A stretch of DNA of 64,000 bases. Origin: Chiua virens (lineage: Eukaryota > Basidiomycota > Agaricomycetes > Boletales > Boletaceae). Shown one piece after another: positions 22,325-34,104 of this stretch. The DNA lies in the NCBI GenBank assembly GCA_019787685.1, contig JAHNUO010000022.1:1-64000 (forward strand). The letters are read 5' to 3'. Position 1 is the first letter of the stretch, and each line of letters begins with the position of its first letter. The notes beneath the pieces were generated by a model. The model saw only the letters and a list, made by a program, of their open reading frames with translations, was not told where the DNA came from and made no database searches. The translations under genes were made by a program, and so were the position numbers.

Positions 22325-23501
22325 ATGTATGGTCTGCTGGCGACTTGTCTCTTTCTTACCCTCTCGAGGGCTGCTACAGTCTTTCTAAACCCCCAAGATT
22401 CCCTTCCAGTCCCGCTTGTCTCCGCAGCAGGCAAATCTTGTCCTAGCAGCTCACCTCGGCTTGGAGCAGTTCGAGGTCGTCAACCAACCGGGACGATCAG
22501 CATCGTTTATTCAAGGAACGCGAATTCGTGGGGCAAGGCGAGAAGAGTGCTTTGTTGTTGCTCGTTGACGAGACATATGCTAGTGGTAAGTGACATTAAT
22601 TTCCTTCACCCAATTCCACTCATTCGGGGTAGACATTGTCCCATCATCATTCAAACCATCGTTCTCCTTCCTTGAGTCTCAATCAGACCCGTTATCATTA
22701 TTCCTCAAGACATCCTCTCGCCGCGCGTCGCATGTGTACACCTATGTCGCTGGTGAACCTTCCTTGCCGCTCGAAGGCATCCCTCGCGTGCTTGATATCT
22801 TCTCCGCGCCCACATCGGCAAATGAAGCCTTCTTGGCGGAGACGTCAACTCTCGAGAAATACCTCGATGCCATACCCTCTTCCGATCGTTTTGCGGCGCT
22901 TGAGTTGACGGGGGTTCCCCAAACTCGCAGCGGCGTATGGAAAGTCCAGCGAGCAATACGAAACGGCCTACAAAAGTCTTGCGCAGTGCTCTCGAAGCCG
23001 CGTTGGCCGACACGGCTGTCCGCTTGGCGGTGATCACGTATGCGCCGAGTGCGCAGAGACGGAGCCCCCTCGCTGATCAGTCCGCAGTCACGTCTACTCC
23101 CCAATCTGTGAATGCGTTCTCGTCTTGTTTCAGCTCCTTCACCGCCTGCAGTACTGTGACGAACGATTGCTCGGGGCATGGTCAGTGCACAAACACGACG
23201 CGTGCGGGACAGGAGTGTTTCGTCTGTGCTTGCACGACCACAAGCCAGGCGGGCAAAACAGAGAATTGGGCCTGGTGAGATGTGTCAGCGCAAGGACATT
23301 AGCGGGTATGCTTTCTTGGTCCCTAGGAGTTGCAGTTGGTTTATATGGTCTTCTTGCAGCCCGTTCGTCTTGATCACCGGCACCGTGATTACCCTGATTT
23401 TACTGATGGGCGGCTCTGTGTCTTTGTTGTACGCAGTTAGCAGCCAGGAGCTGCCGAGCATTCTCACTGGAGGTATTGCTGGCGGATTGCGGAAAGAGTG
23501 A
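22325..23501 (+). CDS. Vps3844-type (DUF3844) ER/vacuolar membrane protein, frame-broken
   Basis: The gene begins 80 bases after its neighbour with a signal peptide (MYGLLATCLFLTLSRAA). The lumenal part includes LSPQQANLVLAAHLGLEQFE, EFVGQGEKSALLLLVDETYAS and VYTYVAGEPSLPLEGIPRVL. The C-terminal Cys-rich segment (NDCSGHGQC, CFVCACT, GEMCQRKDISG) and one membrane helix (PFVLITGTVITLILLMGG) close the protein at 23501. This order matches the fungal Vps3844 family, type I membrane proteins implicated in vacuolar sorting. Two introns have normal sites (GTAAGT..GTAG near 22586-22632; GTATGC..GCAG near 23306-23359). However, five joins need removal of one base: near 22412, 22470-22500, 22911, 22978 and 23271. 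Either the assembly carries extra bases or the gene is newly inactive. Confidence 0.75.
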
Positions 23502-23958
23502 AGGGACATGCCCATATATTTAGTTCCTGTGATCATAGCACGCCGCATTGTTGACGCTCCACTTCTCTGAGTTCACAGAAAGGAGGATAAGATGATCCCT
23601 AACTTGATTTCCCTGTTGTCGTCTGGATACAACAAGATCACACGTTTGTCAATTTTGCTCCTTTGATCGGGTCGGTCGACATGAATTTAACACCCAACCA
23701 GCGCTGTTAATTTACTCAAAGCTATTCAAATTCAATAGAGGTCAGAAGGTGGCCTCTTTCTCGGAGCATTAATGAGCATCTGTACATTAAAACTTGGTCT
23801 GACCTGATTCAAAGCACGCTTGTACAAATGGAAATGTGGCCTATATGGCGATAAACAAATGTTCCTGACAGTCTATATTATGAAAGTCTACTGCATGCAT
23901 CGACTCAGCGGCAACAACGACCTCTTAAAGTAACAACGGAAACTCACTCGTTACGTGT

Positions 23959-25528
23959 CTACGACTCTATTCCCCTCAACTGCTGAAGCTCAATGTTCAC
24001 CGTTCCCCAGTATACCTCGTACCGATCTCGCCTGGGAAGTCGATTCAGAGGCTCCTTATTCCAGACGCTGAGATCGACTTGTTTAAGTGCAGGATAGAGG
24101 TGGTGTAACATGCGAGCGACGGCAACCGGTGCACATATCGGGGAGTTTCCGAGGCAAATGTCGTCTAGGATCTCCGAGCGCACGTTACATCCGACCATGC
24201 AAGGAGGCAGTGTGACCAACGTCGTCGTGTCGACGACGAGCGAGAGCGCTCTTAGCTTGGGACAAACGCAGACGAGACGGATAAGCGATTGGAACGTCGG
24301 CAAGGATGCAATGGGGTGGTTGACGTAGGTAGAGAGCGCGAGCTCTTCGACGTATGGCCAGGCGGATGCCATCTCTGCAATGTCACCGTCGTCCAGTGAG
24401 AGTGTGGGGAGCCCCTCAAGGGAGACGACCCGAATATTCGCGAAATTGAGCACGGGTCTGACGTCACGCAACGTCGCCACGATATCTGGGGACGGGAAGT
24501 GTGGGTGGATGATGCAGATATAGAGTTTGGCGAGGGAGGTGTGTGAACAAGCCTCTGTGAGGGTCACAAACAAGTCTCGCAACCCAGAGGAGTCTGAAAA
24601 TACGTCTTCGGTGTCGAAGAGGTCCAGTCTGAATTCTGTTAACGCCAGGCGGAGACCCTTCAAACAGGCAGTCGTCGTCGACAATAATCCAGTGTATAGA
24701 TGAAGGTATTGAAGACGCGCAAACGGGAATTCTTGCCCGTAGGTTAGACTGAGAGACGGACGACATGTGCTCTGAAGCACACGCTGTCAATGATTCCAAA
24801 TTCCTCGTTTGGACCAAGGTGTTCCATAGCTGGTAGAGTGAGATCGTCACACGAAACGTGTTTGAGATCCTTCCAGCGAGGAATTGATGTGGATAGGGCA
24901 TTTTCCAGATCATTGCTGAGCGTTGGGCTCGCGGCGGAAATGGATATATCGGTGATGTTTGGACAAAGAGTCCCCAAGTCTGCAAGCATGGCGAGACTCT
25001 CGGTGTCGGTGGCGAATTCGGCGGAAAGCGTAGTCAACGTAGGCCCGCATAGAAGGCGAAGAAAGGGCAGCATATCAAGGTGATTATCAGGATACCACGC
25101 GACGGTTTGTAAGTTAGGGAAAAAGGAGTCATGATCAGGTGGTGTGGTGGAGGGACATGGAAATCGGTCAAAATAAGGCCAGTCATCGATCATGCACATG
25201 TAGAGTGACCGCGTCCGTGCTGAATACTTGCGTAAGGACGTCCATTGTTGGGGACTCGAATTCCAAACAGAAGTCTACCGGAACCGATTGGGGACGTAGT
25301 ATTTGAATTGGTGACAACGGGCCAAGAATGGAGACTTGCCTGATAGCTCTCCCCTGGCTGCGCCAAGGTCAAAAGATGTATGAAAGGAAAGATGTTGTAC
25401 AAATCCCTCCACAATTCGTCGAGCGCTGGGTCAAGGAGGGCGCGACAAGTGCGCGCTACCACAGGCAGCGATGATTGGTCCAACAGTGCACATATTTCTC
25501 GGGAGATCTCATGAAATGAGCAAGGCAT
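23959..25528 (-). CDS. F-box/leucine-rich-repeat-like protein 1
   Basis: A basidiomycete-type F-box protein that would recruit substrates to an SCF ubiquitin ligase. From the ATG at 25528 the first helix block HEISREICALLDQSSLPVVA followed by RTCRALLDPALDELW is the F-box. The following exon has SSPQQWTSLRKYSARTRSLY, then loosely repeated leucine-rich strands (LQTVAWYP, LRLLCGPTLTTLSAEF, LCPNITDISIS and others) to 23959. The intron at 25339-25275 uses a GC donor (AG/GCAAGT) with acceptor GTAG. Near 24780 the frame moves at a gtgtg run; dropping two bases joins IIDSV to LQSTCRPSLSLTYG. It is the same family as the gene at 31464-33235. The substrate is unknown. Confidence 0.75.
25275..25339 (-). 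other. GC-AG intron in F-box gene 1
   Basis: This 65-base intron has donor AG/GCAAGT, the textbook GC-AG consensus, and acceptor CGGTAG. It joins GESYQ to TSVWNSSPQQWT, the family position before the RSL block, and no GT donor nearby gives this frame. Confidence 0.7.
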
Positions 25529-25969
25529 TATGCATCTTGACGTCGAACCTAGAGAGTGATCAGCTGAGAGGCTTCCAGCTGGAAAGAGACTCTGTCGACT
25601 CTGTTCGAAATTGTCTACTAGTGGGAATAGAAAAAACTTGTGTGTTTACCTAAATTACTTGGAGGTGGACTGCTCGTGTGATTCTTCAAGGGCATACTCT
25701 CACAAGGCACTTAATGAGCACAGAGCCATACCGTATCAATGGTTGTTGGTTCTGGTAGGTCTAATCCATAACTTGGACTAGGAAAATACACTTGTGTAGC
25801 TCGGTGATGCTGAACTTGATGAAGTGCGAGTCTGAGAGTGTTTTCGCACGATAACTTTTGCACAATCTATCTCCCAGAGTCCTTCGATCACTGATCTTTT
25901 CGCCAGTGGGCCATCGAACTACAAGGCACGACGGCACTGAGGTCGTTTTCGGGCCTATTTATTATAGTC
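25529..25969. promoter_or_regulatory. Divergent promoter, F-box 1 / TSR1
   Basis: A 441-base intergenic region between two opposite start codons, with no coding signal. Core promoter elements cannot be assigned with confidence. Confidence 0.5.
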
Positions 25970-28785
25970 ATGATCGATACCGTGCACCACCATCGTCCAA
26001 CGCTCAAGCAGGTAAGGAATAATCATACCGTCGATTGCTCATCTCTCCAATCCAAGTCGTGCAGCAAAATAAGTCCTTTAAATCAAAACATGCAACGAAA
26101 TCATCCCTGAAAGAACTTGCAAAAGGTCGTTTCACTTTATTTCTACTCTCGACCAGTTAACCGATCTTTCTTCAGGACGTACTCAACGGCCATCCCCCAA
26201 ATCACCTGCTGTCAGTACCACGGCTCAGGCTCGGCTGAACAGGCGTAACACACAAAAGCAAGCACAGGCCGCAAAGCGTGCCGCACTCGTCACATCTACC
26301 CGTATATTCAATGGCGTGGACGGCGCTCCTCGCATCGTCGCGGTCATTCCCCTGTGCGAAGACGTTCGTACAGTCGATGCCGTCCTGGCGCTTGCAACCT
26401 CTATCACGGAAGACGTAGAAGATATCAGCCAGAATTTGCCGACGTGGAAAATGAGGTGCGTCCACGAATGACACTACTTTTTGTGCATCTTCAATTGTCC
26501 GCCATTTTGCTAGGGCGCATCGCTTCAAGACGTCACTACAATTCATTCCCGTCCGATATGGTAGACATTGGGAAGGCACTTGATGCCGCAAAAGCCGCAG
26601 ACTATGTCCTCTTCCTGCTCAGTCCGTCTGTAGAGGTTCCCGAGGCCAGTGACACCCTCCTTCGTAGCCTCCAAGCACAGGGTCTCCCGACCGTTGTGTC
26701 CGCGATTCCACCCGACCCACTCGCATCATCCCTCGATCAAAAAGCGCGCGGGGCCATTTTGAAATCCTACTCTCTTTCATGCAATATTTCGATCCCTCGC
26801 AGACTCGGGTATATGATCTATCTTCGCCTTCCTGAGTCGTTGAGCGCGTTGCGCTCTCTGGCGGAAGGGAGACCGGGTGAAGTGCGCTGGCGTTCTGACA
26901 GAACATGGATCGTGGGTGATCGAGTGGAATGGGAAGATGGAACTGTTGAAGGTGACTGGCATCGTGCGGGGCAGTCGTCTAAGTACCAATAGACTCGTCC
27001 ATCTACCCAACTTCGGGGATTATCAAATATCAAAAGTGCGTGTTTGTCTCTGCGGTGGACATGGAGCAGCTGATGTTTTGTCCATGGTAGATCATGTCGG
27101 CTCCCGCAGCGCGATCGAAAACGCACAAGGTCGTTGCAATGTAGCATCGAGCCTCAGGTTCTTTCCAAAAGAGTACCCTCCGATGCTGATTCCATGATCT
27201 CGACAAACGTACCGGACGATATGGCGAATGAGCAGACGTGGCCAACCGAAGAGGAGATGACATGGAACGGCAGGACGAGAAGAGGGTATGGAAGATGTCG
27301 AAGTTCCCGATGCAAAAAAAGGCACGACGCCGAAACGAATCAAGCGCATACCGAAGAACATGAGCGAGTACCAGGCAGCCTGGATCGCAGATGAGACCGA
27401 TGACGAAGATGGTAACGAAGATGAAAGCAATGATGGCCAAGGCGATGGCATCGTGGAAGACGAGATAGTGCTCATCGAGGAGGGAATGGAAATAGAAGCG
27501 AGAGGAAGAGCAGTTGTCGCATTCCAAGATCTTGATGCTGAAGAAGAAGAGAAACAGTCAGACAGCATCTTTTTCTTCGTGATGATTGTGACTCATTCCT
27601 TCCGTCCAGACTGCAGGACTGGCGGGATCGTGCACAAGAAGAACGTGATGCTCAAGAGTTCCCAGATGAGATCGACACTCCCCGCGACACCCCCGTGGCT
27701 ACGCGGTTTGCACGGTACCGTGGCCTACGGTCGTTTCGGACAAGTCCATGGGACCCCTACGAGAACTTACCCAAGGACTATGCTAGGATATTCGAAGTTT
27801 GAAGAGTTCAAACGAACAGAACGAGATGTATTTCGGGCCGCAGAGGCTGAAGGTGTTGAGGTATGATTTTGTCTCTTGCCTTCACATCTCCATACCGATA
27901 TTCCCTAGCCTGGATCGAAAGTTACGGTACACATTGAAGGAGTTCCCCGAGAAGCGAGTGATTCAAGCCACGGCCCAATCGTTCTTTATGGCTTGTTGAA
28001 ACACGAGCATAAGAAAACGGTTTTACATTTCACCGTACAGCGTAATACCGAGTACTCGGGATCCGTCAAGTCAAAGGTATGTGCATCTTAATCCAGAAGT
28101 TCACCCTCTTGTAACACATCATCTAGGATCCCTTGATTATCTGCTACGGGCCTCGTCGTCTACGCGTGAATCCCATTTACAGTCAACATACTCGCGGGGG
28201 AGGTAAAGGTGCCAACAACGTACACAAATTTGAACGCTTCCTGTGGCACGGCACCACGCTCGTTGCGAGCATATACGCACCCTGTGGCATTCGGCAAGCA
28301 GCCCTGTACCCTCTTACGGGAGTCGGAGAACGCACAAGGTGAATAAATGGCGCCTTCTCCAACACAAAACACGTCCAGTCTAACACATTCACGCAGCGCC
28401 CGAACTCGTAGCAATGGGTACCTTCCTCAACCCCGACACGACTCGGATCATCGCCAAACGCATCGTCCTCTCCGGCCACCCCTTCCGAGTCCACCGAAAG
28501 ACCGCCACGGTGCGGTACATGTTTTTCAACCCCGACGACGTGGCGTATTTCAAGCCGGTGCAACTGTCTACTAAGCTCGGGCGCACGGGACACATTCGGG
28601 AGTCGCTCGGGACGCATGGGTATTTCAAGGCACATTTCGATGGGCCGGTGACGCAGATGGATACGATATGTATGGCGTTGTATAAGCGGGTGTATCCCCG
28701 CTGGAGCGAGCTGTGGCGGTCGCCGGTGGAGGGGAAGGACGGTGGTTCAGCGGATGTGAGTGAGGATGTCGAAATGCAAGACTAG
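25970..28785 (+). CDS. TSR1: Ribosome biogenesis protein TSR1
   Basis: TSR1 is a GTPase-like factor needed for late 40S subunit assembly and is normally essential and single copy. The start HHHRPTLKQ and second exon [20 protein letters not shown] match the basic N-terminus. The next blocks are [67 protein letters not shown] and [11 protein letters not shown]. Then come SEYQAAWI, an acidic stretch, [56 protein letters not shown] and [17 protein letters not shown], ending in an acidic tail at 28785. Introns are normal. At seven places (near 26562, 26766, 26831, 26951, 27287, 27797, 28281) the frame shifts by one base, nearly always an extra base, while the protein sequence on both sides stays conserved. 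Assembly error is the simplest reading. Confidence 0.92.
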
Positions 28786-29302
28786 AGGTGAGCGCTTGAG
28801 CTGGGCTGGCATGACGATGTGTAGATCTGTCAATCTGCACGTAATCGTGAAAGGAGGAGAGGTCTAGTGATGTAAGAATACATTTCACCATTGAGGAATG
28901 ACAAACCATAGTATGGAGCCTAGTTCTCCGTGAGGACGGACCCTGATCCGCAGACGAAGAGGGAAGGGTGTTCTTTGCGAGTTAGGATAGCTTGACATAA
29001 GATTCAGAAAGCCTGCAGGCAGTCTAAAGTCTCTAAATCCTGGGTCTCCTACCTTGCGGCGTGGTGGAAGACATTTGAACGAACGGCAACTAGATGACAA
29101 GCAAACGGAGTTTGATCATGGCGGAATATTGGATCGATAACTTCCGCATATGCGCGTCGATTACAAGGGGATTTCGATAACAATTCGCAATAGTATCATG
29201 TACCGAGAAATACGTCTAGAACATGGGCATAAAATTCGTGCCTACGGACATGGCAGAAAGAAAACACATCTACGCAACTCCAAATTCAACACCACATTAG
29301 TT
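28786..29302. other. Convergent 3' region TSR1 / CUE gene
   Basis: About 520 bases between two converging stop codons. No gene is visible; it should hold both polyadenylation regions. Confidence 0.5.
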
Positions 29303-31153
29303 TTACTTGGGGTCTTCAAACGGATTCTCGATAAACTCGGGCTCTTCTCTGTCAGTCGAATTGTCGGCCGTACTCTGCGAGTGCGCAACTGCCACACGCG
29401 GGGCATTCCCGCCACTCGCGCCGGTCCCGCCTGCGGCTGGCGGTGACTGTGGTCGCACGAGTGATATTGGCCGTTTCGGCAACAGCCCAAGTTTGCCTGA
29501 TGAGGAACCCAGTCAGTGACATCGATGAACTGCGGCAAGAGGGAACGCTCACTAAAGTCGACGCCTGCTGGTGCACCGGGTTTCGTCGTCGGCGAAAGCG
29601 ATCGGGCAGGAAGAGAACTGATCGAAGACGGCCGCGAATGTGATGGGGGCGACATGGGCGAGGAATATGATGGTGGGGAACTCGTCGCTGACGACGACGG
29701 CGGCGGCGGGGTCGTAGTGCTATTGGTTTGGGGTGGGGTCACGGACCTCTGTGCGGCGGCGAGTGCGGCAGGAGGGACAGCAGGCGTCGTAGATGGCGTA
29801 GTTCTGTCGATAATCTGAATATCTTCCTCCTCGTCGTAGAGATCGTATCCTCGTGCATTGGGGTCATAATACGAAGACCGCTGTGGGCTCTCAGATACCA
29901 CAGGCTGTATCGTTATCGGATTCAATACACCCGAACGCGGAGGAGATACACTCGTCCGAGCAGGTCGTGATTGACTCGTCTGTCTCTGCGGGTTCACGGA
30001 CTGCGGTGGTTGGTACGGTTGTGCATATGCACCTTGTCCAGAGCCCTGTGGTTGCGGAGGTGTGTAGTACGATGGTTGACCTTGTGGGCCTTGGCCAGGA
30101 TAGGAGTTCTGGGAACCCGACCATCCCTGACCTTGTTCGAATTCTTGCATCTTTGCTCTCACTTTGGTCACGATCGATGAAAATGTCTTCTTCCCAGCTA
30201 CAGATAGATTTTTAGAAGGGAAAAGCATCGAGGAAGAAAAAAGGTGGAAAAAGAGGTAATCAATTTGCCAGCTAACGAAGCAGAAGGACAAAGCAACGAC
30301 GGGACGCACATTCAGCAATGCGATTGAACCCTTCCTGGAACTCGGCCATGGTGTCCTTTCCACCTTGCCCTTGGGTCTGAGGTTGAACTTGTGGTTGACC
30401 ACCCTGACCACCCGTCCAACCGCCCCAACCACCCCTCCCGCCCCGTCTTGGTTGATAGGTCTGATACATCGATTGACCCTCGACACCCTGAGGCTGCCAT
30501 GCTGGCGTGGTAGCTTCTTGTTGTTCTTCGAGGGCCAACCTCCTTGCCAGTTGTTCATCGAGTGCTTCCTGCGATAGACGCTGGGCGTCGATGGACGGCG
30601 CGGTCTGGAACTGGTTGTTCGGTGATGCCGACGGGGGTGGTACGGGTGACACAAACGAGGGATCGTTCATCCCAAGAAGCACATCAAGCGCACGATCATG
30701 ATCATTGTCCGTCGATTCGAGGACGGAAGAGCTGGGTTAGGGGGAAAACGAGTGAGAAATCTGAGGACGACAACACGACAAGGAGAGCTTTACGGACATG
30801 ACGGCGTCGTCAAAATCGGGAAAGATAACTTTGAGCGATGCAATGCGTGGGTCCGTCTGGGGCACTTCGATGTTCTGCATTGGAAGAAACGCGGGTATTG
30901 ACGGAACGGATTGGGGCGAGGGCGAGGGAGAAAGGATCATATGCTGATCTTCCTGTCCAGTCGTGAGTCCCGGATAAACAAGAGCGTCGTCCAAGGAGCA
31001 CACGAGATCTAGATGGTGGCTGTTTCCCGGTGTCGTTGTCGACGGTGATATATCCCGGTCGTTCGAATGTGATGTCCACGGATTATGGACCTGTTCCGCG
31101 TCACTGGCATTCAGCTGGAGTGAGTGCATGATGGTAGGAGATCGCGAAGACAT
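29303..31153 (-). CDS. CUE-domain ubiquitin-binding protein (Cue5-like)
   Basis: From the ATG at 31153 an N-terminal low-complexity region leads to a CUE domain: DPRIASLKVIFPDFDDAVM spliced to a block ending HDRALDVLLGMNDPSF. The FP and LL residues that bind ubiquitin are present. A helical segment follows (SQEALDEQLARRLALEEQQE), then a Gly/Gln linker, a FNRIAE...SIVTKVRAKMQEFEQG region typical of yeast Cue5 and its relatives, and a Pro/Ser/Gln-rich disordered tail of about 250 residues ending EEPEFIENPFEDPK at 29303. Cue5-type proteins act in the cytosol as receptors that link ubiquitinated aggregates to Atg8 in autophagy. Whether an Atg8-interaction motif exists in the acidic stretch YDLYDEEEDIQII is a guess. 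Several introns are present. Confidence 0.85.
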
Positions 31154-31463
31154 TTTGTACCTCGTAGCTGAGATTTATAGCCGTGGATGCTGCTGGAGCG
31201 CAGTCGGTCTTTGCACGAGCCGCTGTGGTTATGACTACTACAATACCCGCGCCGCAGTCTCCCAGACCATCCCGTGGCTGTGTTCTATGATCGTCATCTC
31301 CTACGAAAAATGTTGCATAAAACAATGCGACGCGGTAGCTAACCTATATTCATCGTAGGGTAAAAGAACGAGTAACGGCGCGCCAACAGCCCGCGCAAAT
31401 CGACCATATACACGACTCACCGATCGATTATAATCATATACGTACGCTAAAATGATACTGACC
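31154..31463. other. Intergenic between CUE gene and F-box 2
   Basis: About 310 bases holding the CUE gene promoter and the 3' end of F-box 2. No gene is visible. Confidence 0.5.
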
Positions 31464-33235
31464 TTAACACGTCCCGGATAGCTTCATCAGGTCCTCCACC
31501 TCTCTCCATTTCTTCCACATCTCCAACGACCCCTCCACACATATCACGCGCAACGCAGGTGCAACACGCTTCAAAAACTTGGCGACGCATTCTGGTTTGT
31601 CGATCGGAGAATCACGGACATTGAGAACCTGGAGTGCAGACGAGGGAATCGAAGCACTTCCCTGCCGTTCGCTCTCTCCATCCGAGTCCACTTCATCGGG
31701 GTTGTTCCTCCATCCGTCGTGATCGTCAATACGTTCCTCGGCCTCGCATACCCTCCTCCCGTCAAAAGCCAGTCTCAGCTTTTTCAACCGGGAACACCGC
31801 GTCACGAACGCGCCGACACCATTCAGCGTCGCCGCTACGAATCCTGGATCATTCGGCCCCTCCACGCCCGTCCATGGTATCCCACACTCTTCGAGCTCTT
31901 GCAAATGTGCGCACCACGCGTTCGCAGCCTCTCGTAAGAATCCATCGTCTATCGCAATCGTGCCAAGGTGAAGGAGTCGGAGGGTGCGGAGGTGGCGGAG
32001 AGCAAGCAGGGGAGAGAGCGTCTGGGAGGGGTGGATGAGGAAGGGAGACGTGGGGCTCCTGAACGTGCCAAGATTATGCTTGAGCGTGACGGAGATGGTG
32101 CCCGGGACATCTTGACACGTCTGGTGAACCTGGCGGAAGAACGCCTCGACGAGCGCGCTCGGGGCTTGCGTCTCATATGAGAAGGTGATAGTATCAAGAA
32201 GCGGGGACGTGACAAGCGAAACGATAGCTGTACATTGCTCGAGCGAACAGGCCATGACCTTGAGAGACCTCAAGGAGGGAAATGTTCGTTTGCTAGCCTC
32301 TCTACCATGACTTGACCTCTCAGATCCGGCAGAAGAACAGCCGTTCACCAAGAAATCAAGGCTGACATCGCCACGTACGCATAAATTCAACGCCTGCAGG
32401 TATTCCATCCCCACAAGACACGTCAAACACTCGGCCGAGACTTGAATCGTCCAGCTCAGGTCCAGCTTTCGCAAAAACTTGAACTCCCCTTCCACGAGTT
32501 TCACTGCAAGGGATGAATTAGATGACGCAGACGTAAAGGACTCGATTCGAAGTGTCTCTAGTCGTGTTGCTTTAGTCCGCATGGCCTGAAAGAGTTTGTA
32601 GACTTCCTCTCGTCGCGAGGCCCTCGGACATATGACGCTTAGGCTCTTCATTGACTCCGCGTGTTGCACGGTTGTTAGAACGTCGGTCAATAGGTGTATC
32701 ATTGGTGCAGCGACGGAAATGACAGAGTAGTCAAGAACTCGGAGAGAGGGAAACAAGGAGCCTGAAATTCGACGGTGTCATGAGAGTAACCAGGGCCGCG
32801 TCGTCCAGTCTAGGAAGCAAAAAGCACGCAGGTTGCGAAATGGAGCGAATGCGCTGAGCGTACTTCTTGACTGAGGACCAGTCCGAAGGTGTGGGTTCTC
32901 TCTTGAAAGACTGCCAGAGTCGGTGCGGAAAGATGTCCGTTCGCGTCAACACAAGGTCTCTAACGGCAGAGGGTATCGCAACTTACTATGGTCTTGCCTC
33001 GATTGGTTACCTCCCAAATGTCGGAGGGTAAGCACATGACGAGGGGGGAGAGCGAATGTTGCGTTCGCCAGAGAACGTCGAGCGCGGGCTCTGCGAGTGC
33101 CTTACACACCCGTGCGAGTCTCGCCACGTCCCCAGAGTTCCTGAGATAACGACTGTCGTACCAGGCTGGGCGGTCGTCCGCGAGGAGGTGGACGAGGTAG
33201 AGAGCGAGTTCAGGGATAAGTAGGCAATGGTGCAT
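31464..33235 (-). CDS. F-box/leucine-rich-repeat-like protein 2
   Basis: Start at the ATG at 33235 with an F-box-like helix set: MHHCLLIPELALYLVHLL, then ARLARVCKALAEPALDVLW. After an intron the protein has REPTPSDWSSVKKYAQRIRS, the marker of this basidiomycete F-box family. A long exon of about 430 codons (to 31464) carries irregular leucine-rich strands (FLRKLDLSW, LTCLVGMEYLQALNL, FPSLRSLKVMACSLEQC, LRTLRLLHLGTIAIDD). Most likely it is a substrate adaptor of an SCF ubiquitin ligase. Frames are clean across the long exon. An alternative non-ATG upstream extension of the frame is not believed. It is a dispersed paralogue of F-box gene 1. Confidence 0.8.
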
Positions 33236-34104
33236 GATAGAGCGTGTAGCAAGCGAACGAAGAACAAGCAGGGTTCGTCCAGAGTCTTGTCCGTAAGGTA
33301 TCTCAGCTGAGAAACGTAGCAACGCCTTGCGCTCCCAATTCTGGTTTTCTCAGACTTTTTGGTTGGTCCGATAACAAGTGACTAACCCACTGTATAGCCG
33401 ACACGACGGCATTGCCATCTAGTGTTCGACCTTTTTGCTGAGCGTCGCGCACAAGAAAGAAGCATAGCTGAAACACGGATCAAAATTCTCGAAGCTCGAG
33501 GACGTCAGTGACAAACACACGTTCGTGCCATGCGGACAGGCGCTCACTGACCCCGCAGACCTATCATAATAATAGCTCCGTCCTACTCCTGTTTATCATT
33601 TAGGTCGTTCACACGCCAGCATGACTGTCGAGCTAGAAGCTCAACAGTCGTTTCGACGTGACTGTTATCTCTCATTCCTGGATTTCGTGTGTGTTATCCG
33701 AATGGCCCCCACACTGCAGGGACGGAACCAGTTGTCTGTGAGTCTTCTTCCGGCTAGATGCCATATCGGTGTGTTCTCAATTACTCCGAAGCGCGGTAGA
33801 CTTGAAAGTGTCCTTTGCTTGAATCCTCTGCGTCAACAATTTAGTGACTCCTTCGTTACGCGTTCTGTCTGCGGTAAATTGACCGTCGAGGCTCGAGTCG
33901 ATATGCTTGGAGTTGCGCTTATCTGCCGAATGGGGTGGGGAGAAACTGGCACGTGCACTCTCGCCGCAATCAATCTATGTTCTGGTTGTTCTGGTTATTG
34001 TTGGACAGAGTCAAAGATAAACCCCAGCCAATCAGATCTGTCTCGGTATTGGCTCCCTACAGGCAGAGACTGCCCGGTCATCACGCCTAAACCACAATCG
34101 TTAC
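33236..34104. other. Intergenic upstream of F-box 2 and HET pseudogene
   Basis: Holds the F-box 2 promoter. A plus-strand ATG frame at 33621-34121 (166 codons) shows no domain and overlaps the start of the HET pseudogene, so I do not call it. Confidence 0.4.

Noticed and set aside
22470..22500. 25-base GT..AG mini-intron in the Vps3844-type gene
   Set aside because: Far below any intron length seen here, and the other breaks in the gene cannot be explained the same way.
22325..28785. Programmed +1 ribosomal frameshifting as the cause of the frame breaks
   Set aside because: The breaks have no common slippery sequence, occur up to seven times in one gene, and some go the other way; error or decay is simpler.
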